DNA from: an uncultured Mucilaginibacter sp.
GTDB taxonomy: Bacteria > Bacteroidota > Bacteroidia > Sphingobacteriales > Sphingobacteriaceae
Length of the DNA: 53,782 nt
Direction of reading: 5' to 3'
Assembly (NCBI RefSeq): GCF_903893715.1
Contig: NZ_CAITNG010000048.1
Coordinates: 1 to 53,782 of the forward strand
Shown here: one piece after another, positions 40,044 to 49,017 of the stretch
Position numbering within the stretch: position 1 is the stretch's first letter
Layout: every line of letters starts with the position of its first letter
The notes under the pieces: model-generated
Told to the model about the DNA's origin: nothing
The model's database searches: none
The model's input: the letters and a program-made list of their open reading frames with translations, nothing else
Program-made: the position numbers and the translations under genes

Positions 40044-41417
40044 ATGTCTCAAACCGACACCCTTAAACGCACCTTAACCCCCATCCACCTGTGGGCCATT
40101 GCCGTAGGCCTGGTCATATCCGGCGAGTATTTCGGTTGGAATTTAGGTTGGGGCGTAGCAGGTACCATCGGTTTGTTGATCGCGACGCTCGTAGTCACAG
40201 TGATGTACATCGCCTTCATTTTCAGCTATACCGAACTCACCACAAGTATACCGCACGCGGGCGGGGCTTTTGCCTACGCTTACCGCGCCATGGGCCCTTT
40301 CGGCGGACTGATCGCAGGCTACGCCACCCTTATCGATTTCCTGCTGGCCACGCCCGCCATTGCCTATGCCCTCGGCAGTTACATGCACTTTTTGTACCCG
40401 GTTATTTCGGTGTTCCAATCGGCGGTAGCTTTTAATATCGTGTTTATCATCATCAATATACTGGGCATTAAAGAGTCGGCCGTGTTTTCAGTTTTTATCA
40501 CCATTCTGGCTGTAGCCGAACTGCTGTTATTCATGGGCATCATAGGCCCGCACTTTAAAATGGCCAACTATGTTACCAATCCTTTGCCGTTTGGCTGGGC
40601 GGGAATCTTCGCCGCTTTGCCGTTCGCTGTTTGGCTTTATCTCGGCATCGAAGGCGTAGCTATGGTGGCCGAAGAAGTAAAAGACCCCTCCAAAAACATC
40701 CCGAAAGGGTATATATCGGGCATCGTTACGCTTACCATTTTAGCCATCGGCGTAATGGTATTGACAGGCGGCATTACCGACTGGCATAAACTCAGCAGCA
40801 CCGCAAGCCCCCTGCCCGATGCCATTGCCCTTGTATTAGGCAAAACCAATACGCTCACCAAAGCCTTTGCGGGGATAGGTTTGTTCGGGCTCGTGGCATC
40901 CTTTCATGGTATGGTTTTGGCCTCATCACGCCAGGTATTCGCCATGGCGAGGGGTGGGTATTTACCCCGCGGTTTGTCTGCCATTAACCACCGCTTTAAA
41001 ACGCCACATTGGGCCTTAATTGCCGGTGGGTTGGTCAGCTTTATTACCCTATACATCGCCAATAAATTTGCCGCCAATCCCGATAACGTCATTAACCCGG
41101 TCATTGTGCTATCTGCTTTAGGTGCTATCGTGATGTACTTAGCAAGCATGATCAGCCTGTTTGTATTGCGCAAAAAAGAACCTGCTTTGCCCCGCCCGTT
41201 TAACTTGCCCTTCTATCCGGCTTTTCCACTCATCGCGTTGGTGCTTTCGGCAGTATGCCTGTTTGCCATTATGTACTTTCACCTCGTGGTGAGTTCTATC
41301 TTTTTTGGTGGGATGGCTGCCGCTGTGCTGATATTTGTATCGATGGGCCGCCACAAAATACAGATACAGGACGATGTATTGCTCCAACCCGCCGCCGTAA
41401 TGATAAACAACGACTAA
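40044..41417 (+). CDS. eat: Ethanolamine permease (APC family)
   Basis: 457 aa with about 12 membrane helices. LTPIHLWAIAVGLVISGEYFGWNLGWGVAGT is the signature start of ethanolamine permeases, and HAGGAFAYAYRAMGPFGGLIAGYATLIDFLLATPAIAYALG follows. The role is supported by eutB starting one base after its stop. It imports ethanolamine for the downstream ammonia-lyase. Confidence 0.92.
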   Translation: MSQTDTLKRTLTPIHLWAIAVGLVISGEYFGWNLGWGVAGTIGLLIATLVVTVMYIAFIFSYTELTTSIPHAGGAFAYAYRAMGPFGGLIAGYATLIDFLLATPAIAYALGSYMHFLYPVISVFQSAVAFNIVFIIINILGIKESAVFSVFITILAVAELLLFMGIIGPHFKMANYVTNPLPFGWAGIFAALPFAVWLYLGIEGVAMVAEEVKDPSKNIPKGYISGIVTLTILAIGVMVLTGGITDWHKLSSTASPLPDAIALVLGKTNTLTKAFAGIGLFGLVASFHGMVLASSRQVFAMARGGYLPRGLSAINHRFKTPHWALIAGGLVSFITLYIANKFAANPDNVINPVIVLSALGAIVMYLASMISLFVLRKKEPALPRPFNLPFYPAFPLIALVLSAVCLFAIMYFHLVVSSIFFGGMAAAVLIFVSMGRHKIQIQDDVLLQPAAVMINND

Positions 41418-41418
41418 G

Positions 41419-42795
41419 ATGGCCTATCAGCATACCATACGCCATAAAGTTTACCGGTTTACCGACCTGAAGGACGTGCTGGCCAAAGCATCGCCCTTCC
41501 GCACCGGTGATGCCCTTGCGGGGATTGCCGCCGAAACTTACGAAGAACGTGTAGCCGCGCAGCTGACGCTGGCCGATGTACCCCTTAAAAACTTCCTCAA
41601 CGAAACGCTGGTACCTTATGAGGATGACGAAGTTACCCGCCTCATCATCGATGGCCACGACCATGAAGTTTTCGACCATATAAGCCACCTGACCGTTGGC
41701 CAACTGCGCGACTGGCTGCTGGGCGACGAAGCCGATGGCCCCGTGCTCCAAAGCCTGAAATGGGGCATCACCCCCGAAATGGCCGCCGCCGTATCCAAAC
41801 TAATGCGCAACCAGGACCTGATTGCCGTAGCTAAAAAGTGCGAAGTAATTACCCGTTTCCGCAACACCATTGGCCTGCGCGGGCATTTCTCTACCCGCCT
41901 GCAACCCAATCACCCGACAGATGACCCGAAGGGCATTGCCGCCAGCATGATAGACGGCCTGCTGTATGGCAGCGGCGACGCCGTCATCGGTATTAACCCC
42001 GCCACCGACAGCCCTGCCGCCGTAACCAACCTGCTCAATCTGATAGATACCCTGCGCCGGCAGTTCGATATCCCAACCCAATCATGCGTGCTGAGCCATG
42101 TTACCACCACCATCGGGTTGATCAATGCCGGTGCGCCTGTCGACCTGTGCTTTCAATCCATCGCGGGCACGCAAAAAGCCAATAGCAGCTTTGGCATCAA
42201 CCTCGCTTTATTGTCCGAAGCGCACGAAGCTACGCTATCCCTAAACCGGGGCACCATCGGCAACAACGTCATGTACTTCGAAACCGGGCAGGGCAGCGCC
42301 CTATCCGCAAACGCGCATCATGGCATCGACCAGCAAACCTGCGAAGCCCGCGCCTACGCCGTAGCCCGTAAATTCAATCCCCTATTGGTAAACACAGTGG
42401 TAGGCTTTATCGGACCGGAATATTTATACGATGGTAAACAAATTATCCGCGCCGCGCTCGAAGACCACTTTTGCGGCAAATTGCTGGGCCTGCCCATGGG
42501 TGTGGATGTATGCTATACCAACCACGCCGAAGCCGACCAGGACGATATGGACAACCTGCTTACCCTGTTGGGCGTTGCCGGCTGCAATTTTGTGATGGGC
42601 ATACCCGGTTCTGATGATATCATGCTTAACTACCAGTCCACCTCCTTTCACGATGCCTTGTACATCCGTAAGGTACTTGGCCTGCGCCCTGCGCCCGAGT
42701 TTGAACAATGGTTGCTCAAACAAGGCATCACCGACGCGCAAGGCAAACTGGCCCATACCCAAACCATGAACCGTATGATAGAACACCTTTTTTAA
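41419..42795 (+). CDS. eutB: Ethanolamine ammonia-lyase, large subunit
   Basis: 458 aa, normal length. MAYQHTIRHKVYRFTDLKDVLAKASPFRTGD, the TIM-barrel segments YGSGDAVIGINPATDSP and CVLSHVTTTIGLINAGAPVDLCFQSIAGTQKAN, and LGLPMGVDVCYTNHAEADQDDMDNLL are diagnostic. With EutC and adenosylcobalamin it splits ethanolamine into acetaldehyde and ammonia. No reactivase EutA and no shell genes lie nearby. Confidence 0.96.
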   Translation: MAYQHTIRHKVYRFTDLKDVLAKASPFRTGDALAGIAAETYEERVAAQLTLADVPLKNFLNETLVPYEDDEVTRLIIDGHDHEVFDHISHLTVGQLRDWLLGDEADGPVLQSLKWGITPEMAAAVSKLMRNQDLIAVAKKCEVITRFRNTIGLRGHFSTRLQPNHPTDDPKGIAASMIDGLLYGSGDAVIGINPATDSPAAVTNLLNLIDTLRRQFDIPTQSCVLSHVTTTIGLINAGAPVDLCFQSIAGTQKANSSFGINLALLSEAHEATLSLNRGTIGNNVMYFETGQGSALSANAHHGIDQQTCEARAYAVARKFNPLLVNTVVGFIGPEYLYDGKQIIRAALEDHFCGKLLGLPMGVDVCYTNHAEADQDDMDNLLTLLGVAGCNFVMGIPGSDDIMLNYQSTSFHDALYIRKVLGLRPAPEFEQWLLKQGITDAQGKLAHTQTMNRMIEHLF

Positions 42796-42814
42796 ATGGA
42801 AAATGTAAAACGTA
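42794..42814. repeat. Three-unit heptanucleotide repeat
   Basis: Units aaatgga, aaatgta, aaacgta at the very end of eutB (overlapping its stop) and into the gap before eutC. Confidence 0.45.
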
Positions 42815-42816
42815 AT

Positions 42817-42925
42817 CCCGATAACTATCGGGAGGAAGATGTAAGTAACATAAATGGCCTTGAGCGTAAGGCTCCCCTCTCGAGAGAGCCTGTCCCGAAC
42901 TTGTTTCGGGAGGCAGGGGTGTGCC
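42817..42925. repeat. Hairpin repeats between eutB and eutC
   Basis: tcccgata/tatcggga (8-bp arms) lies just after eutB. ggctc-ccctctcgag-agagcc and gtcccgaa/ttcgggag follow, and the block ends in ggcaggggtg. Related hairpins occur at 45787-45804 (tcccga/tcggga), and a similar cccctcttgagag is at 53637-53649. It looks like a dispersed intergenic element inserted between coupled genes. Confidence 0.55.
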
Positions 42926-42941
42926 ATGAAAAAAATGACTT

Positions 42942-43685
42942 ATGAAAAAGATACAACGCACCACCACCGATGGATGGGAATCGCTAAAAGCGTTTACCGC
43001 GGCGCGTATTGCCATGGGCCGCGTGGGCAGCAGCATCCCGCTCAAACAATCGCTCGAGTTTCAACTGGCGCATGCCCACGCCCGCGATGCGGTATATTCC
43101 GCTTTAGATGTGGATGCCCTTATGGAACGTATCAAAACTTTCGGCTTGCCAAGGCTGGCACTACATAGCCAAGCCCAAAACCGCCCGCAATACCTGCAGC
43201 GCCCCGATTACGGACGCCTGTTGAATGATACATCCGCACAACTTATCAGCGAAAGCGCCTACCCCTGCGATGTATGCATCATTATTGCCGATGGCTTATC
43301 AGCAACAGCAGTAAACCAAAACGCGCTGCCCCTATTGGAAGCTTTATTGCCCATGCTTAACTATAAAATAGCCCCCATTTGCCTGGCCGAACAAGCCCGC
43401 GTAGCCCTGGGCGACCCGATAGCGCATGGCCTGCAAGCTAAACTGTCCATCATGCTCATCGGCGAACGTCCCGGCCTCAGTTCGGCGGATAGCATGGGCG
43501 CCTACCTCACCTTTAACCCCCGGCCCGGCCTAACCGACGAGATGCGCAACTGCATATCCAACATCCGTCCCGAGGGACTGCCTTGTGCTGCTGCCGCTCA
43601 AAAGATATTCTATTTGGTTCAAAAGGCTTTTCAACTCCAACTATCGGGCGTCAACCTGAAAGACAACGCCGGTTTGTTATCTTAA
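42942..43685 (+). CDS. eutC: Ethanolamine ammonia-lyase, small subunit
   Basis: 247 aa, short relative to E. coli EutC (295 aa) but usual for non-enteric forms. It has RVGSSIPLKQSLEFQLAHAHARDAVYSALD, RPDYGRLLNDTSAQLI, DVCIIIADGLSATAVNQNALPLLEAL, PICLAEQARVALGDPIAHGLQA and IGERPGLSSADSMGAYLTF, which form the cobalamin-contacting part. It pairs with EutB. A 146-bp repeat-bearing gap separates it from eutB, so it may need its own initiation region. A terminator follows. Confidence 0.95.
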   Translation: MKKIQRTTTDGWESLKAFTAARIAMGRVGSSIPLKQSLEFQLAHAHARDAVYSALDVDALMERIKTFGLPRLALHSQAQNRPQYLQRPDYGRLLNDTSAQLISESAYPCDVCIIIADGLSATAVNQNALPLLEALLPMLNYKIAPICLAEQARVALGDPIAHGLQAKLSIMLIGERPGLSSADSMGAYLTFNPRPGLTDEMRNCISNIRPEGLPCAAAAQKIFYLVQKAFQLQLSGVNLKDNAGLLS

Positions 43686-43717
43686 AAACACCCCCCGCTC
43701 CTTCGGGCGGGCGTTTT
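43685..43717 (+). terminator. Rho-independent terminator after eutC
   Basis: A GC-rich stem with cccgc and gcggg arms inside aaaaac...gttttt (43685-43717) sits directly after the eutC stop and is followed by a T run. Confidence 0.75.
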
Positions 43718-43797
43718 TGCTTATTAACTGACCTTTCATTTTACGATATGAAAAAACGATAAAGAACAAAGGGAGTATCGTTGGCCCTTAATCGGGA

Positions 43798-44511
43798 TTA
43801 GCTTAATGCATCATGAAAAATAATACCCAACGTATGGCGCTGCCCGCTGTGCAACGGGCTTACACCATGTTTCATATTCACCCGGTAATAACCTTTGCTG
43901 CCTTTTACCGGACGAAAGTTTGTGGTGAAAATCAACATATCGCCCTGTTTTGGCTGTAACACAATCGCTTTCGATTGTGCCCTCGGTATCTGTTCGGTTA
44001 AAACAAATTCGCCGCCGGTATAGTCCCTGCCGGGTTCGTTTAAAAACAGCACCACCTGCATCGGGAAGTAGATATCGCCGTACAAATCCTGGTGCAGGGT
44101 ATTAAACCCGCCCTCGCCATACTTCAGTATCAATGCCGTAGGCTTGGTTTGACCCGCCTCGTGGCATTTCGCTTTCAACTCCGCATGCGTATCCGGGAAA
44201 ACAGTATCCATCTTCAACTCTTCCATCCACTTATTGGCCGCTTTTGCCAGGTGCGGATAAACCGTTTCCCTAACGTCGGTAACAAGCTGCGGCAGCGGGT
44301 ATTGATAGTATTTATACTCACCTTTACCAAAACGGTAACGCTCCATCAAAACTGTTTTGCGGTAAATATCGCTTGCGTCATAATTGGCTGTCAGGTCATC
44401 GCACTCCTGTTTTGTCAGCACATCGCTCACAACAACGTAGCCCTCTTGGTCAAGGTTGCCTGTAATTTCGCCCCAGTTCTTAACATGCAGGCGTTCAGTT
44501 ATTTTATTCAT
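43798..44511 (-). CDS. 2OG-Fe(II) oxygenase of the alkylation-repair operon
   Basis: 237 aa from the ATG at 44511, whose start overlaps the stop of the upstream Ada-like gene by 4 bp. The jelly-roll dioxygenase motifs are complete: LILKYGEGGFNTLHQDLYGD with His140 and Asp142, MKHGVSPL with His215 and GQRHTLGIIFHDA with Arg225 for 2-oxoglutarate. The pattern is closer to prolyl-hydroxylase-like P4Hc proteins than to classic AlkB, but it takes the place alkB has behind ada in E. coli. A repair dealkylase role is inferred from the operon. Confidence 0.85.
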   Translation of the reverse strand: MNKITERLHVKNWGEITGNLDQEGYVVVSDVLTKQECDDLTANYDASDIYRKTVLMERYRFGKGEYKYYQYPLPQLVTDVRETVYPHLAKAANKWMEELKMDTVFPDTHAELKAKCHEAGQTKPTALILKYGEGGFNTLHQDLYGDIYFPMQVVLFLNEPGRDYTGGEFVLTEQIPRAQSKAIVLQPKQGDMLIFTTNFRPVKGSKGYYRVNMKHGVSPLHSGQRHTLGIIFHDALS

Positions 44512-44780
44512 AATTTGTTTGTCCGATTGTTTTTCCAAAGCCGGTATTTTTCGGGCAGGCAATGTCCGCAGGGGCGGTAACCCGCTTCAATAGCTTCGTT
44601 GTCGCAGCTAAAGAAAACACGGTTTTCCGCCTTCATCCGTTTGCCCGATGAACAGTTGAGCGTGCCGTAAATTTTAGCTTTGCTATAGCCGCCAAGCGTT
44701 ATCTGTCCACTTTTGATAAGCCGATACAGTTCGCGCTTTCGGGCAAAATTGGTTTCACCCAACTGCGTATGCCGCCACAT
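44508..44780 (-). CDS. Stand-alone Ada metal-binding (phosphotriester-repair type) domain protein
   Basis: 90 aa from the ATG at 44780. It has YGTLNCSSGKRMKAENRVFF then SCDNEAIEAGYRPCGHCLPE, a clear match to the Ada Zn-binding domain. The cysteines are 43, 59, 71 and 74, whereas E. coli Ada uses Cys38-x3-Cys42 and Cys69-x2-Cys72. The first pair is thus not conserved in spacing. The start overlaps the stop of the AraC-MGMT gene by one base, and its stop overlaps the oxygenase start by four. It looks like the Ada N-domain moved to its own gene. Confidence 0.8.
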   Translation of the reverse strand: MWRHTQLGETNFARKRELYRLIKSGQITLGGYSKAKIYGTLNCSSGKRMKAENRVFFSCDNEAIEAGYRPCGHCLPEKYRLWKNNRTNKL

Positions 44781-45631
44781 TAAACCATCGCGAATGTTTT
44801 GGATGCTTCCCAGCCGATGATGGCATTTTTGCGGTCGCTGCCCCAATGGTACTGTCCTATCTCGCCGGTCGACCGGATGACCCGATGACAAGGTATAAGA
44901 AACGCCACGGGGTTATCGCCCACCGCCGAGCCAACCGCCCGGTTAGCTTTCGGATAATCCAAACGGTCCGCTATGTCCGCGTAGCTGGTTAAACCACCCA
45001 TTGGTATCTTAAGCAAGGCTTCCCACACTTTTATTTGGAAAGCCGTGCCCTTTAAATGAAGTTTTATCTCGCTCAGCTTGCCCCAGTCCTGCGTAAAAAT
45101 GAAAATTGCATTTTGCTGTATCATATCCAACAAGCAGTGATACCTGGCATTCGGGAAACGTTGTTGCAGCAAGGCAAAAGCTTCGTCATGCTCCTCATCG
45201 GCAAAAGCCATATAACAAATTCCTTTGTTAGTCGACGCCACCAGCACACTCCCGAAAGGGCTTTCGGCAAAGCTGTAGTTGATGTGCAATTGTTCGCCCC
45301 CGTTCTTGTATTCACCGGGCGTCATTCCCTCTATTTTTACAAATAGGTCGTGCAGGCGACCGGTGCCTGATAAGCCGGTTTCAAAGGCCGTATCAAAAAG
45401 CGAGGCTTGCTTGTCTTTCAGCATGCTTTTGGCATGTTCAATGCTCAGGTACTGCAAAAACTGTTTAGGTGTAACCCCCGCCCAATCTTTAAACATGCGC
45501 TGAAAGTGAAACGGACTCAGGTGTACATGGGCCGCTGCCTCTTCCAATGCAGGCTGACGTTTATAGTTCGACCGTAAAAAGCCGATGGCTTCGGCTATCC
45601 TTTTATAATCCAGTTCGGTTTGTTTTTCCAT
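44780..45631 (-). CDS. AraC-type regulator fused to O6-methylguanine-DNA methyltransferase (Ada without metal domain)
   Basis: 283 aa. The AraC double helix-turn-helix (about 10-105) has AAAHVHLSPFHFQRMFKDWAGVTPKQFLQ. The MGMT half (about 115-280) has GTAFQIKVWEALLKIPMG, TSYADIADRL, the catalytic NPVAFLIPCHRVIRSTGEIG (PCHRV) and a C-terminal helix. It repairs O6-alkylguanine by transfer to Cys and probably activates its own operon. The N-terminal Ada Zn domain is encoded separately downstream. The promoter is at 45652. Confidence 0.92.
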   Translation of the reverse strand: MEKQTELDYKRIAEAIGFLRSNYKRQPALEEAAAHVHLSPFHFQRMFKDWAGVTPKQFLQYLSIEHAKSMLKDKQASLFDTAFETGLSGTGRLHDLFVKIEGMTPGEYKNGGEQLHINYSFAESPFGSVLVASTNKGICYMAFADEEHDEAFALLQQRFPNARYHCLLDMIQQNAIFIFTQDWGKLSEIKLHLKGTAFQIKVWEALLKIPMGGLTSYADIADRLDYPKANRAVGSAVGDNPVAFLIPCHRVIRSTGEIGQYHWGSDRKNAIIGWEASKTFAMV

Positions 45632-45651
45632 CGTTTTTTATTTTAACGATA

Positions 45652-45659
45652 CAAATGTA
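45652..45659 (-). promoter_or_regulatory. -7 box of the ada-like operon
   Basis: TACATTTG on the minus strand, an exact TAnnTTTG match 20 nt before the ATG at 45631. No clear -33 TTG is seen, which fits an activator-dependent promoter. Confidence 0.5.
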
Positions 45660-45786
45660 CCCGGCCGCACACTGCTATAAAACCCGGTTCTTGCCAAGTT
45701 AAATATTTAACCTATAAAGCAGCGGTTAGGCACGAAGTCAACGGGAAAAAACAGGAAATGTTCCCTCACCTACATTCCCAATCAAC

Positions 45787-45804
45787 TCCCGAAAGCTATC
45801 GGGA
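45787..45804. repeat. TCCCGA hairpin repeat
   Basis: tcccga (45787-45792) and tcggga (45799-45804) flank aagcta. It is 16 nt after the GH2 gene's stop, on its downstream side, and is related to the hairpins at 42817. Confidence 0.5.
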
Positions 45805-45820
45805 TGAACAAGTGAACCAA

Positions 45821-48412
45821 TTAATTACTCTTCCCGTAAACCTCCACCTCGCTCACGTTAGCTTGTTTGCCCGGCGGCACATCGGTAAAAATAATCTTTA
45901 AAAACCGGCTCTCCGGAGCTTTACTAATGTTGATGGTCCGTTTTTTATCGGTTTGATGGCTTGCCGGGGCAGTATAAATATCCGTCCATTGCACCCCATC
46001 GAACGAAACCTGCATTTTGTACCCAAAATCGGTATCATCCGCAAAGGTAAGGTTCACTTTGGTGATGCTGGTCAGGCTTTCCATGTCTACCTGCCACCAG
46101 TTTTCGGTGGCATTAGGTGCAGTGGCCCAATAAGTTGCAGCGTTTTCATCATCGGCCATACCTGCCGGGTGTCCTTCAGCTTCGCTACTGGCTCTTGTTG
46201 GTTTTTGGAAAATGATATTGCTTTTGCTCACTACGGGCGAAAAGTTTTTATAGTCGCCATATTTTACATAAGGAACGTAAGCGTTAACCGGTGTTTTGCC
46301 GGGTATAAAAGCCGGCAATCCTTTGGTTTCGATGGTGATGAGCGCGTCTTTCAAACCCGGCGAGCTGGCCCTGATCACACTCCTGCCGCCATAGTACGAC
46401 CGGAACTCAATGGCCGCCTGCCCCGCACGGATAGCCACATCCGACGTCGCCGAAAACTTAATGGCGCTACCCGTAGGAAATTCCCCCGGCCCCGACTCAA
46501 GCGTCAGCGTCACATCCGGCGAATTACTGATGGCTTTGCCGTTCTTATCCAAAACCGTAACAATCAAATGTACATCATCCGTGCCATCAGTGTTGCTGAT
46601 GCTTGTTTTGTCGGCGGTTAACGATAAGCCCGCCGGCGCTCCTTCAACCGGCCACTCAGGTGGTGGTATGTGCAAATATTCGTTACGGTACCAATACCAC
46701 ATGCGCTTTGGCAGGCGGAAGTAGTCTATCATGCCCATACGCCCAAACTTCCCATCGCCAAAATGGGTGCCATAGTCAAAAGCGCACCAAAGCACTTGCC
46801 CGCTGCGCCAATCAAATGGTGTGGCCTGCACATCGCCAAAGCCCGGTATATACCTGCCCGGCCTGTCGGCCAAAGTCGAGCCATACTCGCTCACCACGCT
46901 CGGTATACCCGGATTGATAAACAACCTTGCGCCATCGCCATTATAGCCTGCCACATCGCCTTGCTTATCAATACCCCCACGCTGGGAACCGCCAATAGCC
47001 ACCTTGCGTGTTGGGTCGAGTTGATGTGAATAATCCGCAAGCTCTTTCAAAAATTCCTTTACACGGGGCTTGGTCGAAGTTTCTGCAAAAAACACCTCGT
47101 TACACATGCTCCATATCACTACCGAAGGATGGTTGCGGTTTACGCGTATCATTTCGCGTAAGCTGGTTCTTACACTTTCTTCAAACGGCTTTACGTCTTC
47201 CGGGTGGATAGGGTACGCGCCTGAGCGTTCGTACCAACTGCCCTCCTTCGTAAAATTGCCCGCTGCCCAAAAGTTGTTCTCCGACCACATCATCACCCCC
47301 AACGTGTCGCAGGCATCGTAAAAGGCCGGGTCGTGCGGGTAATGCGAACCGCGTATAAAATCGAAACCGGCATCTTTTACCATTTTAACATCGCGGGCAA
47401 AACCCTGGTTGGTAACAGCGCTGGCCCAACCGGCATGGTCCTGGTGTACATTCGCGCCGTGGAAATAGTAATGTTCGCCATTCAAAAAGAAGCCTTTATC
47501 AGCCGTCCACTCTACCCAACGAAAACCAAATGGCGTTTCGTAGGTATCAACCAATGCTTTGCCATCGTACAACCGGCTTACAGTTTTATACAGAAAAGGA
47601 TGTAACGGGTGCCAAAGTTTTGGCGTTGGGATAGCGTTGCCCGTTTGGTCGAAATTGACCGTAGCGCCCGCGTCAATTTTTATGGACGATGAAAAACTGT
47701 CCACCGTTTTCCCGTTCGGGTCGATAACCAAAGTTTTAAGCAAATAGGTTTTTGCCAAATTGCTTTGATTGACTACCTCCGTTTTCACATTTACCGTGCC
47801 CGATGCTTTAGACAATACCGGCGTGGTTACAAAAGTACCGTACCAGGTAACATGGGCCGGATTGGTAACCACCAAATACACGTCGCGATAAATACCGCCG
47901 CAAAAATTATGGTCGCCATCGCGTGGTGCCAGTTGCGCGTTCCACAAATTGTTCAGCCGAACGGCCAACACGTTTTTGCCGGGCACCGCCGCATCGGTCA
48001 CATCATAACTAAAACCGGTATAGCCGCTTTGGTGATGGCCCACAGGTTTGCCGTTCACAAATATTTCCGCATCGCGAAAAGCGCCTTCAAACTCAACAAA
48101 CAGGCGTTTGCCTTTCCAACTGGCAGGTACGTTAAAATATTTACGATACCAGCCATAACCGGTATACCATTGTCCAGTTCCAAAATACGGTGTGCTGAAA
48201 CTATGCGGCAAATTGACGTTTTTCCATGCCGAATCCACATAGCCGGGTTGGGCGGCGTTTTGCTGGTCGCCAAGTATAAATTTCCATTCGCGGTTAATGT
48301 TGATTTTTTGACGGACAGGCGTTGTATTACTTTGCGCCGACACTGTATTGGAATAAAAAAGCGACACAAGCAACAACACCGCAAGGTTAACTCGCTTCAA
48401 AGTTTTTTTCAT
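45821..48412 (-). CDS. Glycoside hydrolase family 2 enzyme with C-terminal discoidin domain
   Basis: 863 aa with a signal peptide (MKKTLKRVNLAVLLLVSLFYSNTVSA). The GH2 sugar-binding domain (about 35-185) is followed by a sandwich domain (about 190-295) and the TIM barrel (about 296-580). The acid/base is Glu439 in WSMCNEV and the nucleophile is Glu509 in VVSEYGS. A bacterial Ig-like unit (about 595-695) and an F5/8-type discoidin domain (about 733-860, ending VSEVEVYGK) follow. It is probably a periplasmic or surface beta-galactosidase or related exo-enzyme; exact specificity is unclear. No PUL genes are adjacent. Confidence 0.9.
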   Translation of the reverse strand: MKKTLKRVNLAVLLLVSLFYSNTVSAQSNTTPVRQKININREWKFILGDQQNAAQPGYVDSAWKNVNLPHSFSTPYFGTGQWYTGYGWYRKYFNVPASWKGKRLFVEFEGAFRDAEIFVNGKPVGHHQSGYTGFSYDVTDAAVPGKNVLAVRLNNLWNAQLAPRDGDHNFCGGIYRDVYLVVTNPAHVTWYGTFVTTPVLSKASGTVNVKTEVVNQSNLAKTYLLKTLVIDPNGKTVDSFSSSIKIDAGATVNFDQTGNAIPTPKLWHPLHPFLYKTVSRLYDGKALVDTYETPFGFRWVEWTADKGFFLNGEHYYFHGANVHQDHAGWASAVTNQGFARDVKMVKDAGFDFIRGSHYPHDPAFYDACDTLGVMMWSENNFWAAGNFTKEGSWYERSGAYPIHPEDVKPFEESVRTSLREMIRVNRNHPSVVIWSMCNEVFFAETSTKPRVKEFLKELADYSHQLDPTRKVAIGGSQRGGIDKQGDVAGYNGDGARLFINPGIPSVVSEYGSTLADRPGRYIPGFGDVQATPFDWRSGQVLWCAFDYGTHFGDGKFGRMGMIDYFRLPKRMWYWYRNEYLHIPPPEWPVEGAPAGLSLTADKTSISNTDGTDDVHLIVTVLDKNGKAISNSPDVTLTLESGPGEFPTGSAIKFSATSDVAIRAGQAAIEFRSYYGGRSVIRASSPGLKDALITIETKGLPAFIPGKTPVNAYVPYVKYGDYKNFSPVVSKSNIIFQKPTRASSEAEGHPAGMADDENAATYWATAPNATENWWQVDMESLTSITKVNLTFADDTDFGYKMQVSFDGVQWTDIYTAPASHQTDKKRTINISKAPESRFLKIIFTDVPPGKQANVSEVEVYGKSN

Positions 48413-48504
48413 GGCTTAAACAGGTATAATTTGGTTTTGTAAAAATCAATCATTATCAAATTATGCCCATCCTGCACTGTTATGTTTTTTTAAAACAAAA
48501 AAAA

Positions 48505-48525
48505 CCTCCCTGTTTGGCAGGAAGG
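48505..48525 (-). terminator. Terminator of rplS
   Basis: cctccctg (48505-48512) and caggaagg (48518-48525) form an 8-bp stem with one G-U pair on the minus strand, followed by eight Ts. It is 26 nt after the stop at 48551. Confidence 0.75.
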
Positions 48526-48550
48526 CTTTTTTAATATTTTAAACCGAAAA

Positions 48551-48898
48551 CTAAACGCGTTTTGATTTGATACGAGCGGCTTTGCCGGTCAGTTCGCGCA
48601 GGTAGTATAGTTTTGCACGACGCACCTTACCTTGGTTGTTCAGCTCAATTTTATCGATGTTTGGCGAGTTGTATGGGAAAATACGCTCAACACCAATACC
48701 GTTTGATACTTTACGTACGGTAAATGTTTCGGTGCTGCCGGTGCTGTTACGTTGAATAACCACACCTTGGTAAACCTGGATACGTTCCTTGTTACCTTCC
48801 CTTATTTTATAGTGTACACTGATGGTATCGCCAGCTTTAAAGCTTGGGTGTACTTTCTTTTCTACTGATTGTTCTTCAACAAATTTTACTAAATTCAT
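48551..48898 (-). CDS. rplS: 50S ribosomal protein L19
   Basis: 115 aa. [32 protein letters not shown] and [33 protein letters not shown] are the L19 hallmarks. It sits at the 30S-50S interface. The gene is alone here, without the rpsP-rimM-trmD operon usual in proteobacteria. A hairpin in its 5' UTR might allow feedback control. Confidence 0.97.
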   Translation of the reverse strand: MNLVKFVEEQSVEKKVHPSFKAGDTISVHYKIREGNKERIQVYQGVVIQRNSTGSTETFTVRKVSNGIGVERIFPYNSPNIDKIELNNQGKVRRAKLYYLRELTGKAARIKSKRV

Positions 48899-48917
48899 GA
48901 TTTTTAGCGCTTAAAGC

Positions 48918-48940
48918 CAATTTTCAACCCGTGAAAATCG
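48918..48940 (-). promoter_or_regulatory. Hairpin in the rplS leader
   Basis: caattttca (48918-48926) pairs with tgaaaatcg (48932-48940) with a 5-base loop and one G-U pair. It lies 20 nt upstream of the ATG at 48898. It could be a ribosomal-protein autoregulatory site or incidental. Confidence 0.35.
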
Positions 48941-49017
48941 GATTGCAATTATAGGGCTTTTTTTTGATTTAAAAAAACAGATTTTATTTTTTTTGAAAAA
49001 GAACGGCACTAACCCAC

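Noticed and set aside
44508..44891. Longer 127-codon version of the Ada metal-binding gene
   Set aside because: The first 37 codons overlap the MGMT coding sequence. The ATG at 44780 gives a one-base stop/start overlap typical of coupled genes.
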